The notes under the pieces: generated by a model | Told to the model about the DNA's origin: nothing | The model's input: only the letters and a program-made list of their open reading frames with translations | Databases searched by the model: none | Shown: in pieces, positions 21,293-34,000 of the stretch | Numbering within the stretch: position 1 is the first letter of the stretch | Layout: the number at the start of each line of letters is the position of its first letter | Made by a program: the position numbers and the translations under genes | Assembly (NCBI GenBank): GCA_947396885.1 | Contig: OX377205.1 | Coordinates: 75,364,969-75,428,968 of the forward strand | Direction: 5' to 3' | Source of the DNA: Heligmosomoides polygyrus polygyrus | Lineage: Eukaryota > Nematoda > Chromadorea > Rhabditida > Heligmosomidae | Length of the DNA stretch: 64,000 bases

Positions 21293-23712
21293 TTTATTTA
21301 TTTATTTATTTATTTATTACAAGGCACGGATGACAATCACATGCGCTAAGATTCTAACAATAACATATAACAAACAAAAAACAACCCTAACGAAACCTTA
21401 GTGCAATTAAACGTTTAAAGGAGGATAGGGACATATTAGCGATGTTCTCGTTCTCAGAAAGCAAGATGTTGAGCTCTCTGATGCTCCTGTGAATGAGGAA
21501 ACTTGACCTTACGTTTGACCTTTGAAGTGGCAGGTAGAGTCGGAGATGCCCTCTTCTGTCAGTTGCCAAGGGACGCCAAAAAACCCAATTGGGCCAATGG
21601 AAAGTCTTCCTGTCAGAACTTTGAACAACATAACTAAATCTGCTCGCTTTCGTCTAGTCTGAATGCTAGACAACCCTAGCATTTTGGCCCTGTCAGACCC
21701 ACTCGGAGTATTGTCGTAATTTAGACACTTTGGAAAAAGCTTACGGATAAAGTTAATCTGAACAATTTTAAGGAGTTTTATGTCCTTCTTTTGACAGTGA
21801 CTGAAAACTGAGACACCACATTCTGCAATAGGCCCTACGTAAGATTTGTAGGCTCTCACAAAAGAAGGTTGATCTTAGGTTATCAGTACCTTAAACAAGT
21901 TATAAATTCGGTAGTTAGCCTTCTTTACAATTGCTTTATAATGATGCTCAAAGTTTAGGTTACTCGAGAAATGGAACCCTAAATCTCGTGCACTTGTAGG
22001 TTGCTCTCAAATTGACCCGTTGAGTGTGTATGTTGGACGGTGACTTTGAGATTTAGATTGTGTCACGAGACAATGCGATTTTTCAGCCGGAAGGGGCAGT
22101 TCCCAAGTGCTTGCCCAATTTGCTACAAAATTTATAGCCGCTTGGACATCACAGGATGCTTCTTGATTCTCGACTTCTCTATAGACCTTTATATCGTCCG
22201 CGTACATTTTACAAGAAACTCCAAACCTTTGAACTGAATCAGGAATCTCATACGTATACAAAAGAAAAAGTAATGGCGATAGTACTCCACCCTGTGGAAT
22301 ACCAATGGGAGCAGAATAAACGGATGAATACTCTTCTCCTACTCTGACCAGATAGGTTATGCCTGAAAGAAAACTCTTTATCTAGTCTACAATCATAGGT
22401 GTATGCCTGTGTATGCCTACCCTTCCCACCTTGTACAATAATTTTTCTGTAGGAACCTTGTCGAAGGCTTTTTAAAATTCGAAAAATACAATATCCGTGC
22501 GTTTTCTACGGTCCATAGATTAAGTCCACTCGTTTAGAGCAGAAAGAACAGCTGTTTCCACCGAGCGGTGTTTCAGAAAACCAAACTGGTCCTTAGAGAT
22601 GTTATACTCTTCAATATGATCCAGCATGTGTTTCTTTACAATCTTTTCAAAAGCTCTAACGAATACAGAGGTTATACTGACAGGCCGGTAATTACCCGGT
22701 TGATTGAATTGGCTTTTTGCGAATTGGCGTAATAAAGGCATGTTTCCACCTTGTAGTAACCTCAGCTCTCATATAGCTCGAACTGAAAATTAGTTCTAAT
22801 GGATAAGCAATACAATCCGCCACTTGTTTGATAAGCGTTAATGGTAGATGATTCGGGGACGTTGAGAAAGACTTTGGCCATTTAATTAATATGTCGAAAT
22901 CTCCTCCTTATGAAACCACAGCGTAGGTCCCATTTGGGGAAACTAGGTAATGCATTGTCCTGGGAGGCGAAAAACGCGGATCCACTGCAAGTGGATTGGT
23001 TAAAGACCTTCTGAAACTCCTTTGCAAGAAGGTTAGCTTTACCGCGAGCTGAGGAAATAGAGACATCCTCTTCATTCCTTAGATTTGGAATAAAGTTATC
23101 CTTTTCTGTACGGGAGGCAATATACATATAGAAAGCTGACTTGACCTTTGAGAAAAGGGACTTCTTTTCAGTATAAAGATTGTACCGTGAAAGGGCTTTG
23201 TCAAATTTTCTGCTGAAAAATAGATACTCAGCCCAATCTTCATTCAGGGCGGAATGAGTAGCCTTGTTCCATAAAGTAGTTTGACGATGCTTCATTCTAG
23301 CAAGGTAATCTGGAACGATCTGGCGATTTGGATCAACTAACCTTCTTGGCACATATAAATCTATAACATAGTGTAGGATAATAAGCAGTGTTTCATACAT
23401 TTCTTCGACATCATTTAAAGCGCCAAATGTGCCAACCCAGTTGGTTAGGTGCTCTATAATTTTGGTATAATCAGCCTTTTTGAAATCTCTTATCCATGTC
23501 GAACTAACGGTCCGTTGATCTGTGCTTCAAATAATTTTAAAAGAAATTGCAGCGTGGTCACTATTTCCCAGTGTGGGACCCACAACTACATCGTGTACCA
23601 ATTTTGGGGAGTTACATAGCACGAGATCAAGCAGAGTTTCTTCTAGTAGGTTTATGCACTGCTTGCTGGAAGCCGTGGATATTTTTGGATTTTTATTCAT
23701 CAATTCTCTTTT
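21293..23712 (-). mobile_element. CR1-like non-LTR retrotransposon, 5'-truncated
   Basis: On the minus strand it begins inside the endonuclease domain and ends in a (TAAA)n tail at 21293-21320. Both junctions show CCGGTCT, a possible 7-bp target duplication, although the host array contains similar words. It splits the GGTCCCC array. The coding content is given in the next entry. Confidence 0.85.
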
Positions 23713-23727
23713 CCGGTCTCCATTCAC
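21509..23727 (-). pseudogene. CR1-like endonuclease/reverse transcriptase, degraded
   Basis: In order on the minus strand: the endonuclease end LDLVLCNSP and VVGPTLGNSDHAAISF (23727-23527); a linker of about 170 aa (23400-22882); reverse transcriptase NQPGNYRPVSITSVFVRAFE with ISKDQFGFLKHRS (22741-22520); catalytic CKMYADDIKVYREV (22261-22007); and a thumb-like end MRAYKSYVGPIAECGVSVFS (21859-21509). Each block is in a different frame or separated by stops. The endonuclease N-terminus and ORF1 are missing. Confidence 0.85.
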
Positions 23728-24125
23728 TTGACCCCTCCCCCCCCCACTTCACCGGTCCCCATTATTGGTCCCTTCCTCACCGGTACCCCTTCACCTGGTC
23801 CCCATCACTGGTCCTTTCTTTACCGGTCTCCCCTTCACCTGGTCCCCTCTTCACTGGTCAACCATCTACCGATCCTCCCTTTACTGGACCCTTCCCCCTT
23901 TCCCCTCTTCATCGATCCCCCTTCACTAGGCCGCTCCCCCCCCCCCCCTTCACCGGTTCCCATTACTGGTCCTATTCCCCGATCCCTTCACTGGACCCCT
24001 CCCTCACCGGCCCCCATTGCTGGTCCGACTTTCACTGGTCTCTCTTTTATTGGTCAACACTTTACCGGCCCCTATTGGACCCCATTCTTAACCGGTCCCC
24101 CATTAGTGGTCCCACCTTCACTGGT
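23713..24125 (-). repeat. GGTCCCC/CTTCACT degenerate array, right part
   Basis: Continuation of the array at 20520-21292 beyond the CR1-like insertion, with the same unit and orientation. Confidence 0.85.
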
Positions 24126-24456
24126 TAATCCGGTACTCCTGGCGCGACATGAAACCGGGCGCCCGTTGAACAACTTCGGTGACAGCTCTTCTGAACTCGG
24201 GTGCTCGCTTTCACAACGTCGATGACACATGTTCGCAACTCGGACGCCCTTTGCGTGACATCGACGACACATCTTCTGACCCCTCTCAACACGACGTAGG
24301 TGACACCTCGCCTGGACCCGGATGGCTACTACTCGACGTTTACGAAAGGCCAGATGAACTGACGGATGGACAGGACGGACAGACGGACGGACAGACGGAC
24401 GGACAAACGGAAGGGCAGACACAACCGCTTGCTCTTTTATATATAGTAGGATAGGA
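24126..24456 (-). repeat. 42-bp minisatellite with CCGT tract, possible Helitron-like end
   Basis: Read on the minus strand: CCTACTATATATAAAAGAGC, a CCGT/CCGTCTGT tract, then diverged 42-bp units with GGTGTCACCTACGTCG-type text, leading into the GGTCCCC array. The same order occurs at 30834-31370. A TC-start followed by CTACTATATATAAA and a short tandem tract recalls animal Helitron 5' ends, but no CTRR end or hairpin was located. Confidence 0.55.
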
Positions 24457-24887
24457 TAAGACATCCACTGAGTGGTATAGTGACTAAAAAATGTGTCTAC
24501 GAAGCAACTTCAACCATTATTGAAATGCTTGCTAGTGGATGAACCGCTCTACAAAATTAGATTACGTATTAGACTACTTTCTGAAAGGCTAGCGGGATTT
24601 TCGAATTTCGGAAAACAAGCCGAGTTGTGATCAATGTTGTGACGTCGTGAACTGAACCTCGGATCGACCTTTCACCGGCGTTACTGGAGTGATTTTACAA
24701 AAATAGCTGCACTAATTAGCCGTTTATGAGTGCCAAACTTGCCCATCATCTTCTGTGTGTGAGCTTTTTTATCCATTACCCCATGAGTCCCACCTGCTGC
24801 TGCCTTTCAGAAGAACAGCCAACGCCCTGTTTCAAGAGTTGGTTTGCAACACGTAGACTTCCCTGAGTTAAGGCATTTGTGGAATCC
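24457..24887. other. Short intergenic stretch with a foldback fragment
   Basis: Positions about 24578-24700 resemble an internal part of the foldback at 6189-7566 (shared AAGGCTAGCGGGATTTTC-like text). No gene. Confidence 0.45.
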
Positions 24888-24893
24888 TTTATT
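24888..24893 (-). terminator. Polyadenylation signal AATAAA
   Basis: The inverse TTTATT at 24888-24893 gives AATAAA on the minus strand, about 200 nt after the stop codon of the pseudophosphatase gene. It supports 25091 as the true gene end. Confidence 0.5.
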
Positions 24894-25090
24894 GAACTTT
24901 GTGCTCATGGTGAGAGCACTTAACTGATTTAAGTTACGATTCGTTACTCGTCAAGTTATTGTCGTTATGCAGAGATTACTTTGCCACATAGGCATTAGGA
25001 TCAAATGCAGCGGATGCATTGTTAATACGCATCGGAAGTATCTGTTTCTTGGAAATACTCCACGATTTCGAGCCCTGAAACGGCACTTCT

Positions 25091-28000
25091 TCACATGATT
25101 AGATGCGGAGTGCACCCTTCAGGTTGGGCGATCACCTTTTCCATAATAACACAGGCGAGTTGAGGAATGAGAAGTTTCTTATTTCGGCTCGCTTTAGGAG
25201 ATCCCAGAAGGCGCTGCATGATGGCGTCGAATGCTGTCGGACCCACCACAATGATCAGGTTGCCGGCGTTTCTGCCTTGGACTCTGAACATGTGGATGAA
25301 ACGAGGCTGGTCTTTAAGAGTGCCGGGCCGTCCTACTTCTCTATTTCGCCTTCAACTCGACTGAGACTACTTTCTGCATCCTTCAGCTTCGCCATTTGGG
25401 TAATATTCGCCGACACGTCCAACTTCAACAGCTCCATTTGTGTCATGAACTCCATCTAAAACAAACAGAGTAATCTTTAAAGACGTGTGCAAACTGCAGG
25501 AAGGCAAAGTGACCAAGAATTACCTTTCTGTGACTGAACTCGCACAGCGTTTCATCAATTGAAACAAAGAGCTTGTCACCTGAATGTTTCAAAACCTTAG
25601 GATTTCTCCAAACGGTCTCACCAGAAAACTATCTAACGGTAGATCGGAACGGCCGGTATGTTGTATACGGGCAGTGTTGCAAGTCGGCGGCCCCAGTGCA
25701 GCGGCTGTGCCGGTAGCATGTGGGACACCAACCTGTCCCATGGGACACACGAAGCTTCCAAGACCGAGTACCCTGGGGAGGTGTGTGGTCCTATGCCCTT
25801 AAGTGCCACTCCTGAATTGAGGATCCCCTGGGTCCATCCCTTTGTCCTCACTGAACTGTGCCCCTTCAGCTCTGGGCTGCAGCCAGTATATACCATGGGG
25901 GAGACACTACCCATTGAACTGGTTGGTTGGCTGGCATTGACACCACTGCCCACGCAGTGTCCACGTGGAGGGCCACGCGGAGGTTTCCGCCCTGAGCGCC
26001 CAGCCCCTCCACGCGGACCTCGCGTGGGGCTTCCTCAGGCAGAGTCAACGAACCCTAAACCAACAACCACAACAATGCAAGTAAAACCAGACAACACTAT
26101 ATGAACGGACTCGCCGCATTCCCTCTGCTAGCATACCTAATACCAACACAGATTTATCGCACACCATATGCCGACATAGTAGGATAGATATAGAAGCCGA
26201 TGACGCAATGACGAAAACAGAATATAGCCGGCAGAGTGGAGTGGGTAGAGATGTAGAGAGGCCGGGCCCTTCACTGTACTGAGTATCCGCGCCCTCAGCC
26301 CTGGCACCCTGGCGCCCTCCATCCGATCAGCAGCCGATGCCACAATGAACCCGGACGACGAAGTGGCCACTGGACAGGCCCCGTGGCTGGCTCCGGCTGA
26401 ACTGGCTAGAAGATGGCGGATGTGCGCAGCCGCTCGCGGTTGGCGCAGGCGTCGAATGAACTGCCGGCTTTGCGCGGGAAGCGGGTTATGCCCGTTCCGG
26501 CGCGCGCGCCTCCGCCCGCGGATCAACGCCGGCGGAAGCGGGGCAGGCCGCGCTAGGGGCGCTTCGTCCGCCCGCAGGAGGATGGAGGGGAGCGCTGTGG
26601 TCGCAAGATGCGACAGGCAGCCGCCTCTCTCTTTCTCTCTCTCTCTCCTTCTCTGGGGAACAACAAATGCAAATATCTCGACTCCAATACAACTCTGCGC
26701 AGAGTTAGGGACGACGGAAACTGGCGGCGTTAGCCTCCTGCCAGCACGCGGAGGGCAGGCTTGGAATCGAGACATTTGCTCTTTGTTGTTCCCCAGAGAG
26801 AGGCGATTCCACCCGTATACGATACTTGGACCTCCCGACCTGAGATCTCTCCTGGTTAGACCGTTCCCAAAGAATGGCCTTGACTGTCAAGTTGGTTTCT
26901 TGTTAACTCAATCTAATGCTAGACAAAAAGGATAAATGGAATTGAAAGGAAGAGTTTCCTTAAAATTTAGCAGCTCCAAACAACTACTGCACTAGTGTAA
27001 ACTACAGCACTAGTGTAAATCTCACTTGAGAGTTGTTCACTCTCATCTTCTTGGTAGTCTTCCTCGGTCAGCTGAATGAAATTATGACGAGCAAACCATC
27101 GCCAAAGCAAAGTATCAATCGTTCGGAGAGGCACGCACGCAGACGGTGGACTGGCGTTCTTCCCCGCCCTTTAAGCAGAGGCGTTGCAAATGTCTGTGTC
27201 TCCACTATCTCGTAAGGCCCACTGGACTCTCGAGCAAGCCAAGGGGGTTGGGGAGGGCGGACCAGGGGAACGAAGGGGTAAAAAAACGCTCGTCCCCCCA
27301 CGCAGAGTCGTCCGGGTATGCCCGGCAATGCGCGGGATGAAGTGGGTGCGCCGGTGGGAGGGAATAAGAACGCCTGACCCCCAGACTTTTCATTGACCCA
27401 ATATAATATCGCCGTCACGTAGTTACTATTTATAGTGCTAAAGATGGAAGAAGTTTGGCACCTTGGCCAGCCGTGATTTGTATATTAGCATTGGATATTT
27501 TTGTTAAAGAACACTCCATCTGTCAACTCATTAAATCTTTCTGGAAACGTGACTTACCACTCATTTAGAGCTAGGAATCAAGCAAACTAAATATTAAATT
27601 GAAAAGGAAGAAGTGCAAGAAAGAAAGAAGGAGATTTAGTAAATACTACACGGCAAAAGCTGGTGATTAGGAAATGCTCTCTCAGTTGCAGTGTAGTAGC
27701 AATGGGCTGAAATCATTGGAGGGACTGTACCTGTTGTTGAAGAAGCCAGCGCGAAGCCTGTCTGGATTGAGGCGAGTTCAGGAGCCGTTACTACAAGGTC
27801 CCACTTGATACCGCTATCGGTCGCCAGAGCAGCGCCAAGAATCTTGGAAGCGTACTCTGCCAGCTGAAAGGTGATCCTGTCGTTAGTGCAGTCCACCCTC
27901 GTGCACCCTACGGTGTTTGGGACAGGCTATGCGTTTTGGAAGTCATACACGTCGTGCTGCTGACGTCTAGAGCATTAAACACTTGAAACGCCACGGGGAA

Positions 28001-31000
28001 AATGTTATCGAGGAAAGGGGAAAGGACAATTAGTTGAATGAACCTACCCGCGTTACTGGGGGATCATTCTCGTAGCATGTGAAACCCCTCGAGCGCAAAG
28101 GCAGTTTTGCTGGATGATTCAGATCCTTGGCGACGTAGTGGTCTTTGGAAACACATGACGAATACCAGCCCGGGAAGGCCTAAACAAATACTCATCAATG
28201 CTTACCTTTAAAAGGACATTTCTTCGCTTGCCCAGCTCAATCCCAAAATAAGACTAGGATCTATCCTATCGGGGGAGGGAGACACATAACTAATGATTAT
28301 GCAACCAAATGACTTGAGAACCACGTCGCCGCTTCAATAGGACAAAATGTGAACTGAAAAACAAACAAACAAACAAGAAACGAAAAATCGCTGCGGTTGT
28401 AAAGTCTTCTCGGCGTGCAAAGCGCATTCGAATACAGCCGACCGCCGCATGACATGTTATAACCCGGATCCATCAAAGTTAAGGGCAGATAGCTTCGCCT
28501 GGGGCCGTATGCTCGTCTACCCCGAGTCTCCCCCGATGGGGGGTTGGGGCTTGATAAGATATGTTGATATTGATTGGATTTCGCCCAACAGGGGAATACG
28601 AGCATACGGCCCCTGTTTACAACTGTGGCAAAACCGAATGCATTTGTGAACTTTTAGCTTATATATATCTATATATTTATTTATTTATTTATTTGTCTCT
28701 TTATTACATAAGCTTACACTCGTATGGAGCGTTGCTTGGATGAGTATCATCCAGTGGAGCAAGCAGGGTTTCACAAGGATTTCTCCCGCGTGGACCATAT
28801 TTAGACTGTCTCACAACTCATCGAAAGGAGCCGCGGATACCACATTCCACTTGTCCTTGTCTTCGTGGATTATTGGAAAGCGTTCTACTCTTGTAAATCA
28901 ATGCCATTCTGAACGTGCAGTGCATGCTGGTATGCCATACCCCAACATCCGACTTCTCGACGAATACTTCTCGGACACATCGACGACCATTCAGTTGTTC
29001 GATCGAAAGCTTAAAATTCCTATCGAGAAAGGATTGCGGCAGGAAGACATGATTTCTCCTAAGCTATTCACAGCGGCACTCCAGGATGCCATGAAGGACG
29101 TTAACTGGGACGATAAAGCCTACCTTGTGGACGGTAAACGGATCAGCAACCTTCACTTCGCCGACGATATTGTTCTCATCTCTACCAACATGGCAGGGGT
29201 CGAGGATATGCTGAACGAGCTCAATGTGGCAGGTATGAAGATTGGATTGGACATGAATATGTCCAAAACGCAATTTATGGTCACCCAGTTGTGTGACACG
29301 GGACTCGTAAGGTTAAATGGAGTCGCTCTACAAGAAGTCGACTCCTACGTCTATCTGGGAAGAGAGCTGAACATGGATAACGACCTCGCTCCTGAAATCG
29401 CCCGCAAGAGACGCGCAGCATGGGCAGCCTTCAGTTCGATTCGCGAAGTCACCGATCAGGTCAAGGATGCCGGCCTCATAGCCTCGATATTCAACGCCTC
29501 TGTACTGCCTGTGATGTGTTACGCGACGGAAACCTGGACCGACAACAAGACAATCGCCAGAGCAATTCAAACTACGCATCGTGCACTGGAGAGATGTCTT
29601 CTGAGGACAAGCCTTCGTCATCAATGGCAAGAAGGCCTACGAAGCTCGGAGCTACGGGAGAAGTCGCAATTGGCAGACCCGCTACAGTACATGAAGAAGT
29701 CCAAATATCGCTGGGCCGGACTCCTGCTTCGACGAAAGGACGATAGTTGGAGTCTCCGTTTCACAGAATGGCTCCCGAGAGACCATAAGAGACCACTGGG
29801 ACGACCGCCAACGCGATGGGCAGACTCATTCTCAAGATCTTTCAGAGAGCGGAGTCTGCCCCAATGGATGCAAGCAGCCAGAGATCGAGCGGTCTGGAAG
29901 AGTTGTGGTCCCCGCTGAGAAGGCCTCCAACCGACAGAAGGACCATCAAAGTATCAAAGTAATTAAGTATAAGCTTACACTTCTATTAAATGGAATCAAA
30001 CTAACAGCAAATAGCCATAAACGTAGGAAGAAGAACATTATTAAAAAGTAAGAAGAAGAATGAAGAATGAAGCCTGCGCAAGAACGAGAACGGCATAAGG
30101 TATCAATCGGGCAGAGAAAGTACGTGACTCCTAAAGTTGTTGTAGCTAAGGATAACAGAAGAGTTTTAGGAAGTCTTCGAATAAAAACAGCGTTCTATTG
30201 ATGAAGAAATACCGGCGACAGTTGTGTCTTGTGGTATTAAATTGTATCTTCTTGATTCCCCCCCCCCCCCCGGTAGAAGAACTTCTCACTGAGAAAAGGT
30301 CCTCCAGCTTGACTCCAGATTTACCGAAGAAAATTTTGTATAACAGCAACAAGTCATTGGCCTTCCTTCCTGTTGATAATTTTTGTAAACCGAGATTTGC
30401 ATTTCGTTCTGTGCTTGAGGGAATCTGATCGTACAGGAAACCAAGCATTCGGATCATTAACTTTCTTGTAAAGCTATGCCGAACCTTTTCCAACTTCTCG
30501 ATAATTGAGCGCTTATACGGTGAGAAAACCGGCGTTCCGTACTCTAGGAGTGGCCTTATGTAGGACTTATAGGCCTGGAAAAGGTCCTCAGGTATTTTGG
30601 TAGACAAAGCCGTAAACAGCCTGGAGGTCATCACCATCGCTTTATTTGTAATGACTTCGAGGTGCTTATCAAAATTAAGTTTCTTTGTCACTATAAAACC
30701 TAAATCTTATGCTTACGCCCTATTTTATTCTCTTGAATTCACTCCGTAAATCCCAAGTCAAGGACTTCCCGCCCAGGTCAATCATGCTTTTCATTCCTTC
30801 GTGATCGCTCCTTGGAAAGCGTCGATATCCTATTCTACTATATATAAAGGAGTTAGCGGTTGTCCGTCCGTCCGTCTTTCATTCCGTCCGTCTGCTCATC
30901 CGTCTGGCCTTTCCTAGAAGTCGAATAGCAGGCGTCCGTGTTCAGACGAGGTGCCACCCAAGACGTGTCGAGACCGTCAGAAGAAGTGTCACCGATGTCG

Positions 31001-34000
31001 CGCAAAGGGCGTTCGAGTTCAAAAAACATACCTCCGTCGTTGCTCAACAGGCGTTCGGATTTAGAAGACGTTCACCGACGTCGTGCAACAGGCGCTGGGA
31101 TTCAAAAGGCATGTCAGCGATGTCGCGCGTTGGGTGTTTGGGTTCAGAAGAGGTGTCAACGATGTCGCGTAATGGATGTCTGAGATTAGAAGACATGTCA
31201 TCGATGTCATGCAAGGGGTGTCCGGGCTCAGAAGAAGTACTACGGATTTCATGCAAGGGTGTCTCGGTTTGGAAGAGGTGTCACCGATGTCGCGCAAGGG
31301 GTGTCCGGATTCCGAACACGTGTAATGAGAGACCAGTAAGCGGGGGTCCAGTGACGGGTGGGAGGACAAGCGAAGGGAGGGGCTTGATCCGTTTAGACAC
31401 CAAGTGAATTTTCGGGAACTGTTCGCTACATGTTTGTTACACATCAGTGGACGCAAACACCATCACGTCAGCTATGCTGAACCGGTAATCCACATCTTCC
31501 ACACATCTTTACAAGTGAAGGTCTAGACCTCAGTAGCACAGGTGCAATCCTAGCTGGTGGTACCGCTCTCAAACGATTTTTTAACATAACGAAACACAAT
31601 ACTTGGGCAACAACATATAGAAAACATAAACTGCGCCAATCTGGTTGCCTATATAGACTCAGTTTCCGAGTCCCTTGTTGGAGAGGGGAACCTAACGAGG
31701 ACAATTTTCAGCGCAAATCTAATCAGGGAGGACCTTTTTATTAGATCTGCATCGAGAACAGAGCATTTTCAAGCATCTAAAAAGATAACATCAGTAAGTG
31801 AAAATAAAATAGGCCAAGACACCATCAATCAACATTTCGGACACAGGCAAGACAATGTTCTTAACGTCCTAATCATTTGCAAACGTCCTGACCTAGCGCA
31901 CAAATATGTATTATGCATATATGCGCACGTTTTCTTTGTCACTTATTCTGAATTCGTTAGTGCAGTTGTGTTATATGGAATGATAACTTCAATATACTTC
32001 AATACTGAGCACATTCGATTCTTATGAGATCGTTCTTTTTTTGTGGCCATCACCAACTAGGATTGCACCATAACGCAATATCGGAGCATACTATGGTACA
32101 CAATTCGTTCAGAGACTCAAACTACTTAACCAATTATGCGTGGACAAAATTGAAGCTAGTTAGGAAAAAGTTTGTACAAACACTCTCAAAGAGTTTAGGG
32201 ACTTATAAAACTGAGAGATTCTGCCCTATTCAATCTCTGTTTCCGTCGTTTATTCCCAAATCGGCGCAAATAGGCTGTGGGAGGGGCGCACCATGTAGGA
32301 CAGCCCGGCACTTTTGTATTGTACGAAGCTAAAAAAAATTTAAAAAATTGCTGATGTGTTCTACACCTATGGTGAACTGAGCTACGCCATTTCTGAAAAT
32401 TTCTTCCTGTAATTGGACATACACGTGCCTACCCAGGCTAATATCCGCTGAGTCCAGGTGACCCCTCCCACCCCAAGCGTATTTGCGCCCCCAAATCCGC
32501 AGTCCTGCGGGACGATCTTTTCCGGCTGAAGTCGTACATGAAATGACTTCCCGTGGTGCTCGTCAGCTGGCAAACGTTACTGATGAGTTGGAGTTTACGT
32601 GTAAAGGCGTGTGAAAGACGTGTATTACACAACTGCAGCATAGCTGTCGTTGTGGCGCTTCCGTGCAATGACGTGTGAGACACGTCGAGCATGAATGAAG
32701 GACGATTCCCCAGAATTGATTTGGTGTCTAAAGGGATTTAGCCGAAGGGAGGAGGTGGGGTGGGGTACCAGTAAGAGTAAGAGACCTCTAATGGGAGCCA
32801 GTGAAGGGGGACGAATAAAGAGTACCTCTACGATGAGGGTTGGGGGCGGTAGTAAGGGTGGGGGGGGGGGGAGCGAACAGGAACCAGTGAAGTGGGAAAG
32901 TTCTGTGAAGAAGGAACCGGTAAAGGGGGGAACCATTAAAGGAGGGCCAGTGAAGAGGGGACCAGTGAGGGTAGGACCAGTAATGGCGGCCAGTGAAGGG
33001 GAGGGGACCAGTAAAAGGGATCAGTGAAGGTGAGACCAGTAATGGGGGAGCTATGAAGGGGGTGGGGGCAGTAAAGGAGGGACCATTAATGGAGACCGAT
33101 GAAGCGGACCAATGAAGGCTACCTTAGGTGAGGGGAGGCAGTAAGAGGGGCAAAAAAGGGGGACAAATGGGAACCAGTGAAGTGGGAGAGTCCTGTGAAG
33201 GGGAGGGGGAGACCGGTAAAGGGAGAACCAGTGGAGGTGGACTAGTAATAGGAAGAGGATCAGTGGAAGGAACCTGTAAAGTCGGACCAGTACTACTTCT
33301 CACTATCGTCCAACGTGTATGTGACAGGAACATCGTACAACGATGCTCACTACATTTTTCTTCCTGTCTCTGGCTGCACATGGGTAAGGGGCTATTGTGT
33401 ATTGTCGGGAAGGGGGGGGGTGGGGTAGCGAGAATGACTTCGGGAATCGGAGGATTATTATTGTCGTCGGATATTTAGCGGTATAGAGCTAACACAAGAT
33501 TATCACCATCTGTTGCTCACCACGTAGAGAATGTGTACTTCGGAGAATAAATCGGCGTAAGTGCGATAGAGGATGTATTAGCTTCATATGAGCAGTTTTC
33601 GAGATCGTGCCCTACTGTCCCGCTTTCTTCTAGAACCAGTTTTTCACTGTAGCGCGAGTAAGAAGGCCTAGACGGGGTGTACTATTCTCGGAGTTTGGGG
33701 TGAAGCCCCCAACCAGGTTTTTGGCGGCCGTTAGGCCGCTGAACGTCTGGTCTTCATATAAAACCCACTACTACACGATGTGCTTCACTTTGCCAGCGGT
33801 TCCCCGCTCCTAAGCATAGTATTGTGCCCGTATAAATAATTCCAGCAAGAAAACAAAGTAGGAATGTCATTAAGAGTGCATCCCCCCGACCCGTTAAGTG
33901 GCGAAAATGATTTTACTTCGCTCATTGTTTCCGCCCGTCGAACGAGTGCAATTTTGCGTCCAGCTTTGTTTACGTTGGTCACAGAGATACCTGAAATGAA

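Noticed and set aside
20644..21401. Proline/serine-rich ORFs of 167-229 aa
   Set aside because: They are translations of the degenerate GGTCCCC array in two frames at once.
25312..25370. Frameshift and stop (after GEIEK) near the end of the same gene, suggesting a pseudogene
   Set aside because: A 59-nt GT-AG intron at this place removes both the stop and the frame change and keeps phase, so decay need not be assumed. Splice signals are weak, so this stays to be confirmed.
26137..26935. Long open frames of about 200 aa on both strands
   Set aside because: GC-rich low-complexity dispersed repeat. Both strands are open, there is no domain, and it lies inside an intron.
28206..28253. Apparent extra exon (SYFGIELGKRRNVLLK) between the fourth and fifth exons of the pseudophosphatase gene
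   Set aside because: It has GT-AG borders and correct phase, but would leave a 26-nt intron, too short to splice. Direct joining of 33917 to 28179 keeps the family spacing from the RHG-equivalent to the conserved Trp.
30938..31456. Repetitive Arg/Cys-rich ORFs on both strands
   Set aside because: By-product of 42-bp units (14 codons) in a minisatellite. No start, splice or domain evidence.
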